This document shows positions 23,993 to 31,821 of a DNA stretch of 38,917 nt, one piece after another. Within the stretch, counting starts at the first letter, position 1. Each line of letters opens with the position of its first letter. This DNA is from Candidatus Gastranaerophilales bacterium (GTDB taxonomy: Bacteria > Cyanobacteriota > Vampirovibrionia > Gastranaerophilales > Gastranaerophilaceae), in assembly GCA_900752845.1 (NCBI GenBank), contig CAADWU010000107.1, forward strand, positions 1 through 38,917. The letters are read 5' to 3'. The translations under genes and the position numbers were made by a program. The notes beneath the pieces were generated by a model. The model did no database searches, had not been told where the DNA came from, and saw nothing but the letters and a program-made list of their open reading frames with translations.

Positions 23993-24099
23993 AATATGTC
24001 ATTTCCCAGTTGAAAAACTACACCGATAATGCCTAAAGTGACCAAAACCTTGGCAAAGTCGCCGCCCTCGGCTCACTTGCGCTACGCTTGTGCTCCTTT
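23993..24099 (-). pseudogene. Decayed prepilin 5' end (truncated copy)
   Basis: On the minus strand a TGT-TATACT promoter and AAAGGAGCA ribosome binding site, like those of the intact prepilin genes, are followed by a GC-rich stretch. Then comes a frame reading GDFAKVLVTLGIIGVV, clearly the prepilin motif FTLAEVLVTLGIIGVV with changes. It then leaves the family (FQLGND) and runs into the apt terminator. No ATG and no C10 tract are present, and stops (TAG, TGA) lie upstream in the pilin frame. It is a broken remnant or a silent 5' cassette, not a working gene. Confidence 0.7.
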
Positions 24100-24114
24100 C
24101 TTTACTATACTTTT

Positions 24115-24123
24115 AGTATAACA
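24115..24123 (-). promoter_or_regulatory. Remnant extended -10 of the decayed prepilin
   Basis: TGTTATACT on the minus strand, part of a 15-base palindrome (TATACT, three bases, AGTATA; 24106-24120). Confidence 0.4.
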
Positions 24124-24145
24124 AATTATAGATAAGTTTTCAAGA

Positions 24146-24745
24146 TTATGATCTGGAATAAATGTCAGCTTTTGTTATTGCAAGATTTTTAGGAACATAT
24201 TTTAAAAGATATTCTAAAGCTTGTTCAGGAGTTTGTGCAACATAATATAACTCTCTTGAAGTATCTCGTGCAAAATTTTCGGATACAATTTCTTCAAAAA
24301 ATTCAATTAACTTATTATAAAAACCGTTTGTGTTTAAAATTACAATTGCTTTTTGATTATATCCCAGCTGCTTTTGAACAATCATTTCAGACAGTTCCTC
24401 TAGAGTGCCGAACCCTCCGGCAAGTGCTACAACTGCATCTGAAAGTTCATCCATTTTGGCTTTTCTGCTTCTCATACATGGAGTTACAAAAAGTTCTACG
24501 CATTCATCCGTATGAACACCCAAGTTATGAAGTCTTTCAGGCATAACGCCTATTATTTTACAACCGTTTTTCTTAACTTGTTCCGCACAAGCCCACATCA
24601 TACCGAGTGAACTGCCTCCATAAATCATATTCATACCGGCTTTTGAAAGCAACTTTCCAAATTCTGATGCTGCTTTGTAGTATGACTTATCTAAAAAATT
24701 ACAGGATGAAGCAAATACACACACATTTTTAATATTATTCGTCAA
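24146..24745 (-). CDS. LOG-family protein (TIGR00730-type nucleotide phosphoribohydrolase)
   Basis: A 199-residue Rossmann-fold protein of the LOG/lysine decarboxylase-like family, which releases the base from nucleoside 5'-monophosphates (cytokinin type in plants). The family pattern is visible: VCVFASSCNFLD, MIYGGSSLGMMW, MRSRKAKM (91-98) and AGGFGTLEE (109-117), with Ala in place of the usual Pro of PGGxGTxxE. The start is a TTG at 24745, chosen because GGAGG lies five bases upstream; a GTG at 24784 has nothing comparable. It overlaps the preceding gene by 11 bases and is the last gene of the rny operon. A bacterial role in purine monophosphate turnover is likely. Confidence 0.85.
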   Translation of the reverse strand: MTNNIKNVCVFASSCNFLDKSYYKAASEFGKLLSKAGMNMIYGGSSLGMMWACAEQVKKNGCKIIGVMPERLHNLGVHTDECVELFVTPCMRSRKAKMDELSDAVVALAGGFGTLEELSEMIVQKQLGYNQKAIVILNTNGFYNKLIEFFEEIVSENFARDTSRELYYVAQTPEQALEYLLKYVPKNLAITKADIYSRS

Positions 24746-25376
24746 AACCGCCTCCGATTTTATAATAATATGAACAACTGACACCGGTTCCTGCTTCAGA
24801 ACAGTCTTTTTTCAAAGCATTCATATCCATATCAAAGCCAAACGGTTCAATTTTACCACCATCGTATATATTTACTCCGTAAATATCACGCCCCCAACGA
24901 TTAGGAGGCATTATACCGTTTATATCAAATAACATTATAAACAGGGCATCCGTAGATTTTTCTGACTTAATGTCTTTGATGCCGACAATTGTATTATTAT
25001 CCGCAAAATAGAAATCGTCAAAATAGTAACTCTGACCTTTATAAACTTTGGCACCATTCATATATCTTGGTTTATAGCGTTTGCTCGGATAAGTTTCAGT
25101 GTTAATTCTCAAATATGGTTTTACAAGGGCAAGAAGAATAGCTTCACGTTCCTGCGGGGTTTTGGCTCTATTCATACTTTTAAGAATGTCATCTGTTATA
25201 TGAGCATTGATTACCGAAAACATATATTCAATACGATTAAGTTTTTCATTCCATTTTGAAATCGCATTTGCCTGACGTGTGCTTTCAAATGATACCGGCA
25301 TTAACAGCAAGATAACACCAAGCATAATAAATAAAGCAATTGAATATTCAAGTTTCCAATAACGTTTTTTTGCCAT
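24735..25376 (-). CDS. Membrane-anchored protein with pilin-like C-terminal motif, no cleavage site
   Basis: A 213-residue protein starting at the ATG at 25376 (GAGG upstream). A short basic head (MAKKRYWKLEY) precedes one membrane helix (SIALFIMLGVILLLMPV), then a soluble domain. Near the C-terminus FDINGIMPPNRWGRDIYGV matches the motif DINGxxxPNxxGxDIF seen in the three prepilin-like proteins here. The N-terminus lacks the G/A-FTLxE prepilin motif, so it would stay anchored rather than be cleaved and assembled. Two Cys (DCSEAGTGVSC) near the end may form a disulfide outside the cell. It lies between a PHP phosphoesterase and LOG in the rny operon and overlaps LOG by 11 bases. The function is unknown; a minor pseudopilin or assembly partner is possible. 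Confidence 0.7.
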   Translation of the reverse strand: MAKKRYWKLEYSIALFIMLGVILLLMPVSFESTRQANAISKWNEKLNRIEYMFSVINAHITDDILKSMNRAKTPQEREAILLALVKPYLRINTETYPSKRYKPRYMNGAKVYKGQSYYFDDFYFADNNTIVGIKDIKSEKSTDALFIMLFDINGIMPPNRWGRDIYGVNIYDGGKIEPFGFDMDMNALKKDCSEAGTGVSCSYYYKIGGGFDE

Positions 25377-25386
25377 AAGAACCTCT

Positions 25387-26241
25387 TTAAGCCATATCAA
25401 TTATTTTTTTCTCCTGAATTAATTTGTCATAAACCCATTCAGGAACAAAGTTTTTACCTAAAATAATTTGTCCGTTCATAATATTCGGAGCATGGAAATC
25501 AGAACCGCCTGTTACTATCAAACCGAGTTCTTCTGCCATAGACGAAAAATATTCGACACAGGCAGGTGAATGTTTTCTGTGATAAGCTTCAATCCCACGC
25601 AGACCGTACTGCATTAATTCTTTAATTAAACATTCGGCAATGTCAATATCATGAGGGTGAGCAATAACAGGTACTCCTCCGGCATCATAAATTATTTCAA
25701 CAGCATCCTGCGGAGTAACTGTCTTTCTTTGGACATACACAGGAGAATCGTCGTGAATATATTTTGCATAAGCTTCTATAACACTTGATGTGCCGCCTGC
25801 ATTGGTAATTGCTTTAGCAATATGCGGACGTCCTATACTGCCGCCTTCAGCAACCTGTTTTTTGATATCATCAAATTTGATTTTAATACCTTCTTTTTTG
25901 GATAAAAGACTGATTATTTCCTTTGTTTGCTTAACTCTGGCTTGCTGCTGGATTTTTAGCAAATTCTGGAAGTCGTTGTTATTCACATCCATAAAATAGC
26001 CGAGTATGTGGATTTCATAGTTTTTATATAAAGTATTAACTTCAATCCCTTGAATTATTTCCAATTTGTCTTGTTTGTTTTCTTTTTCCAGATAATCTTT
26101 TGCTACCTGATATGATAAAACATTGTCGTGGTCTGTCAGCGCAATTGCCTGCAACCCGACGTCAATGGCAGTATCTACAATTTTTTCGGGTGAAAAAACA
26201 CCATCCGAATAAAGGGTGTGAATGTGTAAATCACTTTTCAT
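25387..26241 (-). CDS. PHP-domain phosphoesterase (RNase AM / 3',5'-nucleoside bisphosphate phosphatase type)
   Basis: A 284-residue PHP protein starting MKSDLHIHTLYSDG, with metal-binding H6, H8 and D13, LTDHDN, a Glu in IEVNT, VIAHPHD and the final GSDFHAPN. The size and order match the YciV/TrpH group, which dephosphorylates 3',5'-nucleoside bisphosphates and acts as a 5'-3' exonuclease on short RNAs. The start at 26241 has AGAGG upstream; the ymdB stop overlaps it by 11 bases. Being downstream of RNase Y and YmdB fits a role in RNA or oligonucleotide breakdown. Confidence 0.9.
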   Translation of the reverse strand: MKSDLHIHTLYSDGVFSPEKIVDTAIDVGLQAIALTDHDNVLSYQVAKDYLEKENKQDKLEIIQGIEVNTLYKNYEIHILGYFMDVNNNDFQNLLKIQQQARVKQTKEIISLLSKKEGIKIKFDDIKKQVAEGGSIGRPHIAKAITNAGGTSSVIEAYAKYIHDDSPVYVQRKTVTPQDAVEIIYDAGGVPVIAHPHDIDIAECLIKELMQYGLRGIEAYHRKHSPACVEYFSSMAEELGLIVTGGSDFHAPNIMNGQIILGKNFVPEWVYDKLIQEKKIIDMA

Positions 26242-27058
26242 TGTCCTCTTCCTTTTCATTTTCATCTACATAACAAAAAATTCTTTTTATAGCTTCAGCA
26301 TGTCCGCTTATCGAATTTATATCAACTTCGACAGCATTAATTTGGACGACATTACTGACAGCTACATCATAGCGTTCGGGGATACACGTAGTAAAACGAT
26401 TTAAGGAAGTATTGTACTCCATTCCGATTACACCATCTGATGTTCCGCAAAATCCGGCATCAGTGATGTATCCCATATTATTAACAATTTGTTCATCCGC
26501 AGTCTGAACATGTGTATGCGTTCCGAAAAACGCACTGACTCCTAAGTCTGAGCAGAAACGTCCGAAACATATTTTTTCGGCAGTAGCTTCAGCATGAAAA
26601 TCCACAATTACAATCGGTGTAATCTCTTTCAAGCGCTTAATTTCATCAGCAACGGTTTCCCACTGAGAATCAACCGGAGCCATAAAAACTCTGCCAAGCG
26701 CATTTACTGCTGCAATTTTTGTTCCGTCTTTTGCTTCAAAAACTCTGCTCCCATTACCCGGTGTTCCATTAGGATAATTAAAAGGCCTGATTAATTTATC
26801 AGCCTTATCGATGTAGTTTAGTATTTCTTTTTTATCCCAAATGTGGTTGCCTGATGTCATACAATCAATACCATATTCGGAAATTTCATTATAATTTTTT
26901 TCAGTAAGACCAAAACCATGAGATGCATTTTCAACATTTGCGATGACAAAATCATAATTTTCTTTTTGTTTTTGCAAGAAATCACGAACAGCAAATCTGC
27001 CTGGTCTGCCGACCATATCTCCCAAAAATAAAATTTTTATTATTTTACCATCACCCAT
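26231..27058 (-). CDS. ymdB: YmdB-family metallophosphoesterase (TIGR00282)
   Basis: A 275-residue calcineurin-like phosphoesterase of the YmdB family: LFLGDMVGRPGR, NVENASHGFGL, TSGNHIWDKKE, VDFHAEATAEK and GTHTHVQTADEQ, with the expected metal ligands. In Bacillus subtilis YmdB hydrolyses cyclic nucleotides and affects biofilm and motility gene choice; ymdB next to rny is a conserved arrangement. The ATG at 27058 is preceded by AAGG. It lies 48 bases after rny and overlaps the PHP gene. Confidence 0.95.
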   Translation of the reverse strand: MGDGKIIKILFLGDMVGRPGRFAVRDFLQKQKENYDFVIANVENASHGFGLTEKNYNEISEYGIDCMTSGNHIWDKKEILNYIDKADKLIRPFNYPNGTPGNGSRVFEAKDGTKIAAVNALGRVFMAPVDSQWETVADEIKRLKEITPIVIVDFHAEATAEKICFGRFCSDLGVSAFFGTHTHVQTADEQIVNNMGYITDAGFCGTSDGVIGMEYNTSLNRFTTCIPERYDVAVSNVVQINAVEVDINSISGHAEAIKRIFCYVDENEKEEDNEK

Positions 27059-27106
27059 AATTATACCTTTTAAATCTGGCTGAGGCAAAAGCCTCAGCCC
27101 AAATTA

Positions 27107-28627
27107 TTATTTAGCAATTTCAGTTGTTCTAAACTCTCTTACAACCGTTACTCTGATTTGTCCCGGATAATCAAGTTCATCTTCAATACGTTTTGCAACA
27201 TCCCTTGCAAGTTTTTGTGAAGCCAAATCATCAAATCTTTCAGATTCAACAATAATTCTAACCTCACGACCTGCCTGAACAGCAAATGATTGTTTAATAC
27301 CGTCAAAACTGTTAACAATTTCTTCAATCTTTTTAAGACGTTTGATATAAATTTCGAGAGTATCACGTCTTGCACCAGGTCTGCCTGCTGATATAGCATC
27401 AGCGACTTTAACAAGAACAGCTTCTATTGTATTGGCAACAACATCATCGTGGTGAGCTTCAATAGCGTGAATTACTTCCTGTCTTTCACCAAATCTTGAA
27501 GCAAGTTCAACACCAAGCTGAATATGAGTACCTTCTTGAGTTTGGTCTACAGCTTTACCTATATCGTGTAAAAGACCTGCACGTTTTGCAACGGCTTCGT
27601 TAGCACCGATTTCGGCTGCCAGCATGCCTGCAATGTGACCGACTTCAAGCGAATGTTTCAAAACATTTTGACCATAGCTTGTTCTGTAATATAAACGTCC
27701 GAGTGTTTTAATAAGCTCTTTATTTAAGCCCATAACACCCATTTCTAAAGCGGCATTTTCGCCTTCTTCCCAGATTTTTTTATCAATTTCTTCCTGAGCT
27801 TTTTCAACCATTTCTTCAATACGAACAGGGTGGATACGCCCGTCAACAATTAATTTTTCAAGAGCAAGTTTTGCAATCTCACGTCTTACAGGGTCAAAAC
27901 TTGATAATACAACAGCTTCCGGAGTATCATCAATAATCAGGTCAACACCGGTTAATGTTTCCAAAGCTCTGATATTACGACCTTCACGACCGATTATGCG
28001 GCCTTTCATTTCATCGTTAGGCAATGCTACTACGGAAACTGTAGTTTCTACAACCTGTTCAATCATACATCTTTGCATTGTAGTTGATAAAATTTCTTTT
28101 GATTTTTCAAGAGAAACTTCTTTTATTTTCGCTTCATTTTCTCTAATGAGCTGCATTTGCTCTTGAGCCAAATCGTGTTTCAGCTGGTCAAGAAGCATAT
28201 TTTTCGCATCTTCTGCTGACATACCTGAAATTCGTTCAAGTTCGGTTGTTTGTTTTTGAACGATTTCTGCCAGATAATCTTCTTTTTCTAATAATTCATC
28301 TAATTTTCTTTGAACCTGAAGGTCTTTGTCAGTGTATTCCTGAATTTTGTCTTCAAGCATATCCTCACGTTTTGCAAGTTTTTGTTCTTGTCTTGTAAGC
28401 TCCTGTCTTCTTTCACGTTCTTCTTCGTTAAGTTTTTCTCTGTCATCCTGAAGTTCTTCAATAGCTTTAATTTTAGCTTCTTTTTGCAGGATTTTTTCTT
28501 TCTCTTCCAAGGCTTTTCTGTCTTTTTCAACAGATAAAAGCACAGTTTTCATTTTGCTTTGCTGGACAAACAGCACAGCGATTAGAGCTATTACCGCAAT
28601 AATCGCAATAATCATTAAAAAGTCCAT
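27107..28627 (-). CDS. rny: Ribonuclease Y
   Basis: RNase Y is a membrane-anchored endonuclease that starts mRNA decay. The 506-residue protein has an N-terminal membrane helix (about 3-22), a long Lys/Glu-rich coiled coil (about 25-190), a KH domain with GRIIGREGRNIRALE, and an HD domain with the catalytic HD at 354-355 (LLHDIGKAVDQ). The ATG at 28627 has AAGGATAAGG upstream. It leads the minus-strand operon rny-ymdB-PHP-pilin-like-LOG. A TTGACA on the minus strand at 28774-28769 may belong to its promoter, but no matching -10 is clear. Confidence 0.97.
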   Translation of the reverse strand: MDFLMIIAIIAVIALIAVLFVQQSKMKTVLLSVEKDRKALEEKEKILQKEAKIKAIEELQDDREKLNEEERERRQELTRQEQKLAKREDMLEDKIQEYTDKDLQVQRKLDELLEKEDYLAEIVQKQTTELERISGMSAEDAKNMLLDQLKHDLAQEQMQLIRENEAKIKEVSLEKSKEILSTTMQRCMIEQVVETTVSVVALPNDEMKGRIIGREGRNIRALETLTGVDLIIDDTPEAVVLSSFDPVRREIAKLALEKLIVDGRIHPVRIEEMVEKAQEEIDKKIWEEGENAALEMGVMGLNKELIKTLGRLYYRTSYGQNVLKHSLEVGHIAGMLAAEIGANEAVAKRAGLLHDIGKAVDQTQEGTHIQLGVELASRFGERQEVIHAIEAHHDDVVANTIEAVLVKVADAISAGRPGARRDTLEIYIKRLKKIEEIVNSFDGIKQSFAVQAGREVRIIVESERFDDLASQKLARDVAKRIEDELDYPGQIRVTVVREFRTTEIAK

Positions 28628-28859
28628 AAAGTTTTATACCTTATCCTTTTCTATTTTTTATAAATACACGCAATGCCCGATACATATATCCTATCGAGCT
28701 TCAATTTATTTTTATATTTAAATGAATTTTATTGCATATATTTCCAAAAAATATTTACCTACTACATCTGTCAATATCTTATCATGTAAATATGTATTTG
28801 TATAGTAGAAATTTATTTTTTGATACAAAAAGATGATAATTTACAAAGCTGATATAAAG

Positions 28860-28868
28860 TGCTATACT
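28860..28868 (+). promoter_or_regulatory. Extended -10 promoter of pepA
   Basis: TGCTATACT, 26 bases before the pepA ATG, followed by an AAAGGAGAG ribosome binding site. Confidence 0.6.
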
Positions 28869-28894
28869 TATTGTCAGTAAAAGGAGAGAGTTAT

Positions 28895-30292
28895 ATGGAA
28901 ATTAAAGTATCACAAAACGTCAAATCAACTCCTGTAGAAGTTTTGGTTATAAACAAATTTGAAGATGAAAAAACTTCTCAAGAACTTGCCAACACTTATG
29001 CAGTTGAAAAAGATCATTTTGAAGGAAAATTCGGAGAAACATATTTATTGCACACTTTAGGAAAAATTCCTGCCGATAAAATCCTTATTGTCGGTTTCGG
29101 TAAAAAAGAAGAATTTGATGCAAATAAAATGAGAGAAGCTGTTGCAAAAGCAGTGAAAAAATTGCAGCAGATTAAAGCTAAAAAAGCAGCATTTGACTTC
29201 GATGTAAATGTTGACTACGGCAAATCAGCTGCAATAGGAGCAATGATTGCTGATTACGCTTTTGACAAATATAAATCAGAAAAAGCTCATCATTTAGAAG
29301 AAATTACTTTCGCTAAATTTTCAGAAAACGATGTTAAAGAAGGAATTATTTTCGGTGAAGCAATGAAATTCACAAGAGATCTTGCAAACACTCCTGCACA
29401 AATTGCAACACCTGCAAAACTTGCACAAACTGCACTAGGTATAAGCGGGCTTGAAACAAAAGTTTTTGATAAACCCGAAATTGAAAGAATGGGAATGGGT
29501 GCATACCTTGCAGTTGGTCAGGGAAGTGCAGAGCCTCCTAAATTTATACACATGAAATATACAGGTAAAAACCCTAAGAAAAAAATTGCAATTATCGGAA
29601 AAGGTATTTGTTTTGATTCAGGCGGACTTGATTTAAAACCTGCTTCATCAATGCTTACAATGAAAGATGATATGTCAGGAGCTGCATGCGTTTTGGGTGT
29701 AATGAGTGCGTTATCAAAACTACAGCCTGACGTTGAAGTTCATGGTATTATTGCAGCTTGTGAAAATATGCCGTCCGGAACTTCTTACAAACCGGGTGAT
29801 ATTTTAACAGCTAAAAACGGAAAGACAATTGAAGTTGATAATACTGATGCCGAAGGCAGATTAACACTTGCAGATGCCTTATGCTACGCTTCAGAGCTTG
29901 GTGTTGATGAAGTTATTGACATTGCTACACTTACCGGTGCTGTTGTTGTTGCACTTGGCAATTTTGTAACAGGAATTATGGGCAACAACGATGAATTAAT
30001 CGCAAAATTAATCAAAATAGCTGATGAAAGCGGAGAAAAATACTGGCAGCTGCCAATGTACAAAGAATATTTTAACAGCTTAAAATCAGATATTGCCGAT
30101 ATGAAAAATACAGGTTCAAGAATGGGCGGAGCTTCAGCCGCAGGAGTATTTTTGAAAGAATTTGTCGATGTACCTAAATGGGCGCACATTGATATTGCAG
30201 GAACCGCATATCTTGAAAAACCATATAAGGAATTCATTGCAGGGGCAACAGGAGCAGGAGTTCGAACCTTGCTGAATTACTTAAAATCATAA
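28895..30292 (+). CDS. pepA: Leucyl aminopeptidase (M17 family, PepA)
   Basis: A cytoplasmic two-metal aminopeptidase that removes N-terminal residues during peptide turnover. The 465-residue protein has an N-terminal M17 regulatory domain (to about 160) and the catalytic domain with IGKGICFDSGG (K236, D241) and the signature NTDAEGRL (316-322, with E320). The start at 28895 is set by AAAGGAGAG upstream. PepA in E. coli also binds DNA at cer sites, but nothing here shows that. It is monocistronic, ending at a bidirectional terminator. Confidence 0.97.
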   Translation: MEIKVSQNVKSTPVEVLVINKFEDEKTSQELANTYAVEKDHFEGKFGETYLLHTLGKIPADKILIVGFGKKEEFDANKMREAVAKAVKKLQQIKAKKAAFDFDVNVDYGKSAAIGAMIADYAFDKYKSEKAHHLEEITFAKFSENDVKEGIIFGEAMKFTRDLANTPAQIATPAKLAQTALGISGLETKVFDKPEIERMGMGAYLAVGQGSAEPPKFIHMKYTGKNPKKKIAIIGKGICFDSGGLDLKPASSMLTMKDDMSGAACVLGVMSALSKLQPDVEVHGIIAACENMPSGTSYKPGDILTAKNGKTIEVDNTDAEGRLTLADALCYASELGVDEVIDIATLTGAVVVALGNFVTGIMGNNDELIAKLIKIADESGEKYWQLPMYKEYFNSLKSDIADMKNTGSRMGGASAAGVFLKEFVDVPKWAHIDIAGTAYLEKPYKEFIAGATGAGVRTLLNYLKS

Positions 30293-30299
30293 AACACAT

Positions 30300-30327
30300 A
30301 AAACGGTCTTTAAAAAAAGACCGTTTT
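30300..30327. terminator. Bidirectional terminator between pepA and the amidase gene
   Basis: AAAACGGTCTTT and AAAGACCGTTTT form a 12-pair stem with a 4-base loop and a T run on the + side. Its right end abuts the stop of the convergent amidase gene. Confidence 0.88.
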
Positions 30328-30329
30328 TT

Positions 30330-31697
30330 TTATAATTCATTTAAAAAATATTTTTCCAAACTGTCAGCTACAGATTTTGCATATTGTTTTTGAAATTCAG
30401 GATTAATTAAATTTGCATTATCTTCAGGATTAATCAAATACGAAACTTCAATAAGAAGGCTTAAAGCATTAGTGTTTCTGACAAGAGCAAGACTGCCCTG
30501 TCTGACTTTATCATTATTAACACCCAATTCTGCAACCAGAGTATTCAGAATTGTATCAGCAAGAGGTTTTGCCTGATTATAGTAGTAATAAATGCTTGTA
30601 CCGCTGTTTTTGTTAGGATCTTGTCCATCAGGTAATGCATTACCATGAATACTTAAAAGCACCAGAGCATCTTCACTGTTTGCAATATCTACTCTTTCTT
30701 TTAAACCGACGTAACTGTCATCGCTTCTTGTCATTATAACTTTAGCACCACGTTTTTTTAACTCAGCTTCAAGATATTTTGCAATTGAGAATGTAACGTC
30801 TTTCTCTTTGTTCCCCAAGCATCCTATTGCACCAAATTCATTACCACCGTGTCCGGCATCAACGGCTATTTTCAAATTATGTAAAGGTTTCCTTTTTTCA
30901 ATAATAATAGGTTTTCTGATTTTTAAAATGAAATCATTTCCCTGATATTCTCCGCTGTAGCCCAAAAGGCGTCTGCCTTCCATAGCTTCCTGTACAGGGA
31001 AATCCATTACATATATATTATCAGGCTTATCTTTAACATTATAAAATTTCATTTGAAAAGGCTCACCCTCTACCATTTCAAAAGGTATTTTCTTGTCAAG
31101 ATGGAATATAAATGTAAAATATTCATCGCTGTCAATATATTCATAACCGCTTAATTCTGCAGGTGAAGATGTATAGCCGTTATAAGCTTTTACATTAGTT
31201 TTTGAAATCCAACCTTTTTCATTACCTAGAATTACCCTGTGAAAACCTGCCTGCTCACCGTCTGTTAAAAGTTCAACATTTCTTGGTAAATGGGCTTTTC
31301 TGTTAATGCCTGCATCAATCGGTGTTGCTCGCAAAGGTGCATTTTCAGTGGTTACGTAAAATGATTTTTTATCTGCATACGCTTGAAAAACAGGAGCTTG
31401 AATTGCACAAGAAGATTTAATAACGGGTTTTGTAATAACAAAAACCTGTTTTTCTTCGCCTGATTGTAAAACAAAGTTATTAGAACCGTTTTTCAGATTT
31501 ACAACGTATGCAAATGCACCGGTTGGATGGATGGGGACATCTTGACCGTTTATTTTCAAAGGTTTGTCAGATGAACCTATGAAAAACGTTGAATTTGCAT
31601 TAATCGTAACGTCGTTTTTCTTAGGATAAACCACATCAAGAGCAAAAGCCTGATTTGCAACCAATAACAACCCCATTAATAAAATCATTCTTTTCAT
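30330..31697 (-). CDS. N-acetylmuramoyl-L-alanine amidase (Amidase_3) with SH3-like domain
   Basis: A secreted peptidoglycan hydrolase that cuts the bond between muramic acid and the stem peptide. The 455-residue protein has a signal peptide (MKRMILLMGLLLVANQAFA). An SH3-like cell-wall-binding region follows near 125-180 (NAPLRATP, GWISKTNV), then a C-terminal Amidase_3 domain from about 270. Zinc ligands are visible as H283 in DAGHGG, E298 and H351 in LSIHGNA, with catalytic E417 in LIEVSYL. The start at 31697 is chosen for the signal peptide; TATAAT ends six bases before this ATG, so the mRNA is probably leaderless. It is divergent from the PBP2 gene. Confidence 0.94.
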   Translation of the reverse strand: MKRMILLMGLLLVANQAFALDVVYPKKNDVTINANSTFFIGSSDKPLKINGQDVPIHPTGAFAYVVNLKNGSNNFVLQSGEEKQVFVITKPVIKSSCAIQAPVFQAYADKKSFYVTTENAPLRATPIDAGINRKAHLPRNVELLTDGEQAGFHRVILGNEKGWISKTNVKAYNGYTSSPAELSGYEYIDSDEYFTFIFHLDKKIPFEMVEGEPFQMKFYNVKDKPDNIYVMDFPVQEAMEGRRLLGYSGEYQGNDFILKIRKPIIIEKRKPLHNLKIAVDAGHGGNEFGAIGCLGNKEKDVTFSIAKYLEAELKKRGAKVIMTRSDDSYVGLKERVDIANSEDALVLLSIHGNALPDGQDPNKNSGTSIYYYYNQAKPLADTILNTLVAELGVNNDKVRQGSLALVRNTNALSLLIEVSYLINPEDNANLINPEFQKQYAKSVADSLEKYFLNEL

Positions 31698-31703
31698 ACA
31701 AAT

Positions 31704-31709
31704 ATTATA
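31704..31709 (-). promoter_or_regulatory. -10 box of the amidase gene (leaderless arrangement)
   Basis: TATAAT on the minus strand, six bases before the ATG at 31697, with no room for a ribosome binding site. Confidence 0.6.
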
Positions 31710-31760
31710 CAACAAAATTCGTTAAAATTATTTAATATATAACTCTTTTCGTCTTCCTTA

Positions 31761-31769
31761 TGCTAAAAT
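31761..31769 (+). promoter_or_regulatory. Extended -10 promoter of the PBP2-murE-nagA genes
   Basis: TGCTAAAAT about 53 bases before the PBP2 start. Confidence 0.45.
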
Positions 31770-31821
31770 ATAAAAAAGTGTGGGTGGAGAGTACCCTGAA
31801 TTATAAAAAAGGGATTGGATT

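Noticed and set aside
24146..24745. LOG protein as a lysine decarboxylase
   Set aside because: Old database label; the GGxGTxEE and RSRK motifs are those of LOG phosphoribohydrolases.
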